Shown here: positions 60,403-64,000 of the stretch, piece after piece
Layout: every line of letters starts with the position of its first letter
Numbering within the stretch: position 1 is the stretch's first letter
Assembly (NCBI GenBank): GCA_003313425.1
Contig: NHZP01000035.1
Location: forward strand, 1 to 64,000
Reading direction: 5' to 3'
DNA from: Pseudopyrenochaeta lycopersici
Lineage: Eukaryota; Ascomycota; Dothideomycetes; Pleosporales; Pseudopyrenochaetaceae
DNA length: 64,000 bases
Position numbers and translations under genes: made by a program
The notes under the pieces: generated by a model
Databases searched by the model: none
The model's input: the letters and a program-made list of their open reading frames with translations, nothing else
Told to the model about the DNA's origin: nothing

Positions 60403-61307
60403 GTCATAGCCGTCTAATAGTTCGACTGGCCATATCGAAGAGTGATATTCCATATATATGCGCAACCGAGAAAGCATGATCGAAGCAAGAAGACTGACTG
60501 CCCACAAAACGCGAGCGACAACGTGCTTATGTCAATAGATAATCAGAAAATATAACGATACCGTTGTATCAGAACCGCGTCGTAGGAACTCTCCACGAGT
60601 GATATAAGCACATGAGGGCGCATTAAAAATGAACAAACATATTCTCGATACCATGATAGGAAAAACTCTGTTGTTGAAGTCTAGGGGCGCGAATATCTGC
60701 TCAAAATTACCCTCCAAAAGCTGACCGACATTTCGAGTTCAATGAACCAAAGGAACCTAGGCAGCGCATCTCATGGCGATAGCGAACCAGTCACTATAGA
60801 GATGGGACGGCCCAATGCCGCGCCAGAAGATTATGCCATGATATCAAGAAATATGGTACCAGTATAGAAAGCATACACTTTGGTAGTTATCCAGTTGATT
60901 CGTCTCTTTTCAGAAACTACTTCTAAACATTAAGCAAAATTTGTATTTTCCCTCACAGCTCCTTCAAATATGTACCCCAAACCTTATCCGATATGAACAA
61001 GGTGTTGCCATTAGGAATACCAAGAATATCCAAGATAGTGGTCATGAGTGAACCAGTCATGATCTACAATCGAGTCATGCGACCATCAAATCCAACCAGC
61101 CCCCGAACATGTTGAATATATGTACATTGCAAAGACAATGGCCGCGGCCGCTAAAACGCCAGTATCCAATGCGCGGATGCAATGAAAACGAAGGTAGGAA
61201 ATGAAGTGCTTGAGGAACGCCGTCATTGCGACTTTTTGTGAGTGCAGATGAAAAATAGGTGGAAGCCCTAGATTGGTTGTCGAAAGAAATGTGCGTTCAG
61301 ATGGCGA
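60403..61307. other. Convergent 3' spacer, NUDIX / chitin synthase
   Basis: About 900 bp, AT-rich in parts, containing both 3' ends. No gene or repeat recognised. Confidence 0.6.
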
Positions 61308-63988
61308 TTATTTACGGCTCGAAGGGGGCGCCTTGCTGAGCCTCTTTCGCTTCTTAGACTCGGTCGACTCGCTTCGCTGATGATTTGACGCAGCAGGCAT
61401 CTGTGGCTGACCTAGTGGCGCAGGTGATACGTCGCGCATCAAGCCACTCTGTTGTGGTGCCTGAAGCTCGATGCCCTCGCCGGGTGCTGTACGGACATAG
61501 CTTTGTCGAGCAAGAGGACTACGACCACTGCGTTGGTCACCACTGCCTGATCTATTGTATGATGGCTTCGGTGCCTCAAGGGCGCTCTGGCCATATTCTG
61601 CTGATAAAGGTGAGTTGTTGGTCGGGGCGCGGGCACCAGGAGTGTTGTTGTCGCTATTCATGCGCGATTGTGCAGGCCTTTGAGGCCCCTTCGAGTGATA
61701 CACGGAGTCGTCAGAGAACGAATCAACTGATTCGTGGTATGGAGATTTGCCAGAGCCCTGGCCGGCTTCATATGGTCCTTGTCGTGCCTCTTCGAAGAAT
61801 GCACCACCGGCGGGTTTCTGAGTTTGCTGGGTCTTGTGGTAGATGCGAGCATCTTCAGGATCCATGAAACTCTCGACGCGACGGGGCATGTAGATGGAGT
61901 TGCCAGCAGACGTGCCAGTAGAAACGAAGGAATCCATGGAAGAGCGCGGGTGCAGAGGAACGTTGGGGACATTGGGGTTGCGAGGTAAGGTGTTGGGCAG
62001 CGTAAGGCCAGAATCGTTTCCTTGCTGGTACCAGCCTCCGGGCAACCTCTCGGCAGCGGCGAAACGTCCTTCGATGTTGTCGCCTGGCTGTAAAGGAATA
62101 GGCGCTGGGCGGTGCTTGTGAGCTTCCGCTGATTGCTTGAAGGTTTCCGGAACAACATTGAGATCGTCGCCGGCGGCCTCGGCTTGCTCGATTGCCTCTT
62201 GAGGGGTTGTCTTTGTATCAGCGGCACCGGCGTCGGCACGAGGACCACCCCAAGTACGCTGGCCAGCAGTGAAGATACCGTAAACCATGTATACCCAGTT
62301 GAAAAACGGGTTGATGACGAACATAAGAGGGTACAGCATGATCTTGTAGCGACCGAGCTTCGCACCGAAGTAAAGCATGAGAAGCCAGTTGAGCCCGAGC
62401 GAGATGGCAATGAAACCAACCGGTAGATTTGCGACCTTTTGTGAAGTGGTAATCAGGGAGATAACCAAGATGAAGAAGAGTAGAGCCGTTGTTCGGATGG
62501 TGTTCTGCATAAAACGCACAATCAGAAGGATGGGGTAGCGTTTCCAGAGTCTGATATCCGTTAACATGCAGACTTCGTTCGTGATAAAACCCAAGAACCA
62601 TCGACGGCGCTGCTTAAGCAGGGATCCATAGGACTGTACGGCCTCGGTCTTGCAGAAAGCTCCCGTGTTCATCTGAATCTGGTACCGCTCTTTTGCGCCA
62701 ATCATGAACAAATGAGTGAGCCAGCGATCTTCGCCCAAATGGCACTTGCCGTAGTCAAACAGGTCGTCACATTGCTCGGCCTTGTCAGCGAAGTAGTATT
62801 TGGCCATCCTTCGGAAAGCCGAAAATCGAAGCATGGTAAGTGCACCAGGCAAGCAAGTAACGGCACCACATCCAGACTCTACTGAACGTTCGAAAAGCTG
62901 ACCGTGGACGTATTCCATATCTTGGAGTAGGGTAATGAGCGAGTTCTTCTCTGTCGTTGATGTAATGACACCAGTCTGGGCCAACATGTTCTTCTTGCTG
63001 CCTGGTTTGAGTTCCATCTCGTACATGAAGTTTTGAATGCAGGTCTTGTCAAGAATGCAGTCGGAATCAATGAAGAGAACAAACAGATTGTCGTTGCGCT
63101 TGAGGTACTCGGTGTAAATTTTGTCGATGAGCTTGAACGTCCTTTTCTGACAGTGACGCTTGCCTCCGTGAGGGAAACGTGAAACGGTAATACGACAACT
63201 GCGGTAGATGACATCGATGGACTTGGGGTACGAGTCGAGAGTCAGAGGTACACCGAGCTTCTCGATGGTGTTCAGGTAGAGTTCATCCTCTTGGTCTCCG
63301 TCAAACGATAGGAAGATGTGCAGGCAAGAAGGCGGGTACTCGCAGTCAACCAGCGAGTCACATGTTCGAAGGAGAATTTCAGGAATTTCCTTGTAGCAAG
63401 GCATGATGATGACGACTTTCGGGGCTGAAGCCTCGTCGAGAACAGACTTGATCCTTCGCGATCGGCCAACCGAGTGGGTGACAAGCTGATACACGCAGAA
63501 CAGCCAAGGAATTGTCAAGAGACCAGCAAAGGACCAGAACGCGAACCATTGAAGAAAGTCGACCATTTCCTGAGGAAAGTACTTAACGACTTGCGGAGGT
63601 AGAGGTAGGGTAACGACCATGATGGGTAAGAAGATGGCACTATTGCTGTTAGGCACAATTTGCCGATGCAGGTATTGACACTCTTACCGGAGGGCGAAGA
63701 AGAGGAGACCGAAGAAAATGGCCAGTATCCGGACACTTATGGTCTCTGCCTTCTGGAATACCTTCACAATGCAGTACATGAAGGCGGCGACCCAGAGAAA
63801 CCATTCGAGCAGCGCAGCCAGCATAACAGTACCGATGACTGATACGTATACAATCTGCTAACAGTCAGTCGTTGCGAAGCCCTCTCAGAGACCGAGTTAC
63901 TTACATCCTTAACTGGCCAAGGATCGGTAATATCAGGTATAGAGGCATCGTCTCGGGCAAAGATGCCCGTCATCTCTTGCCACACCAT
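61308..63988 (-). CDS. Chitin synthase, probably class VI
   Basis: Plasma-membrane transferase that polymerises GlcNAc from UDP-GlcNAc into chitin. Exons are 63988-63905, 63854-63688 and 63639-61308 (introns 50 and 48 bp), giving 860 residues from the ATG at 63988. The start is only 12 bases from the window edge, so a longer N-terminus cannot be excluded. N-terminal membrane helices span exons 2-3 (VSVIGTVMLAALLEWFLWVA, AIFFGLLFFALRAIFLPIMV). The catalytic domain has VVIIMPCYKE, LFVLFIDSDC, LGEDRW and the signature QRRRW. More helices follow, then a Pro/Ser/Gln-rich polar tail of about 270 residues. There is no myosin motor and no long class IV N-terminus, hence class VI by size and layout; the class is inferred. 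Confidence 0.92.
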
Positions 63989-64000
63989 TGGGGATTATTA

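Overview
The window looks like nuclear DNA of a filamentous ascomycete (Pezizomycotina, perhaps Dothideomycetes; the class is inferred, not proven). The reasons are short 48-94 bp GT-AG introns in most genes, typical fungal families (JEN carboxylate transporter, RTA1-like protein, Zn2Cys6 regulator, chitin synthase, AA9 LPMO, KRE6/SKN1), and a clear repeat-induced point mutation (RIP) signature. In the repeats TGG and CAG/CAA codons have become stops and copies differ by C/T and G/A transitions.

The window has two compartments. Bases 1 to about 28,300 are a block of transposons with no intact gene. An LTR/Gypsy element on the minus strand (Gypsy-A, 1-12766, left LTR cut by the window edge) carries gag, pol and an unexplained third reading region. 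Two copies of a 59-bp palindromic repeat sit between its three coding regions. Next come a 9-bp minisatellite, a probable short hAT-like element (13141-13939), and a decayed non-transposon gene relic (about 14640-15150). Then follows an autonomous hAT-type element (about 15229-28300) whose transposase is split by a complete 7,999-bp chromovirus (Gypsy-B, 19191-27189) with 302-bp LTRs and a perfect TTTAG target duplication. The hAT also carries a second, intron-containing reading frame on the opposite strand; a 17-bp minisatellite fills the divergent spacer.

From about 28,300 rightward the base composition changes abruptly and ordinary genes begin. In order: JEN-type carboxylate transporter (-), SulP/STAS anion transporter (-), saccharopine dehydrogenase LYS1 (+, divergent from SulP), RTA1-like membrane protein (+), secreted Cip1-like protein (+) facing an AA9 LPMO (-), a 6.4-kb stretch without a supported gene, a short Zn2Cys6 regulator (-), thiamine pyrophosphokinase (+), KRE6/SKN1 GH16 glucan-synthesis protein (+), a frameshifted GH5 glucanase pseudogene (+), L-2-hydroxyglutarate dehydrogenase-like oxidoreductase (-), a NUDIX ADP-sugar pyrophosphatase (+, divergent), and a chitin synthase (-) that reaches the right edge.

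The functional themes are plant cell-wall attack (Cip1-like, AA9, GH5 relic), fungal wall building (KRE6/SKN1, chitin synthase), small-molecule transport and primary metabolism. No secondary-metabolite cluster or tRNA was recognised. The most unusual material is in the transposon block: the extra reading region and inter-gene hairpins of Gypsy-A, and the two-gene hAT with its minisatellite.
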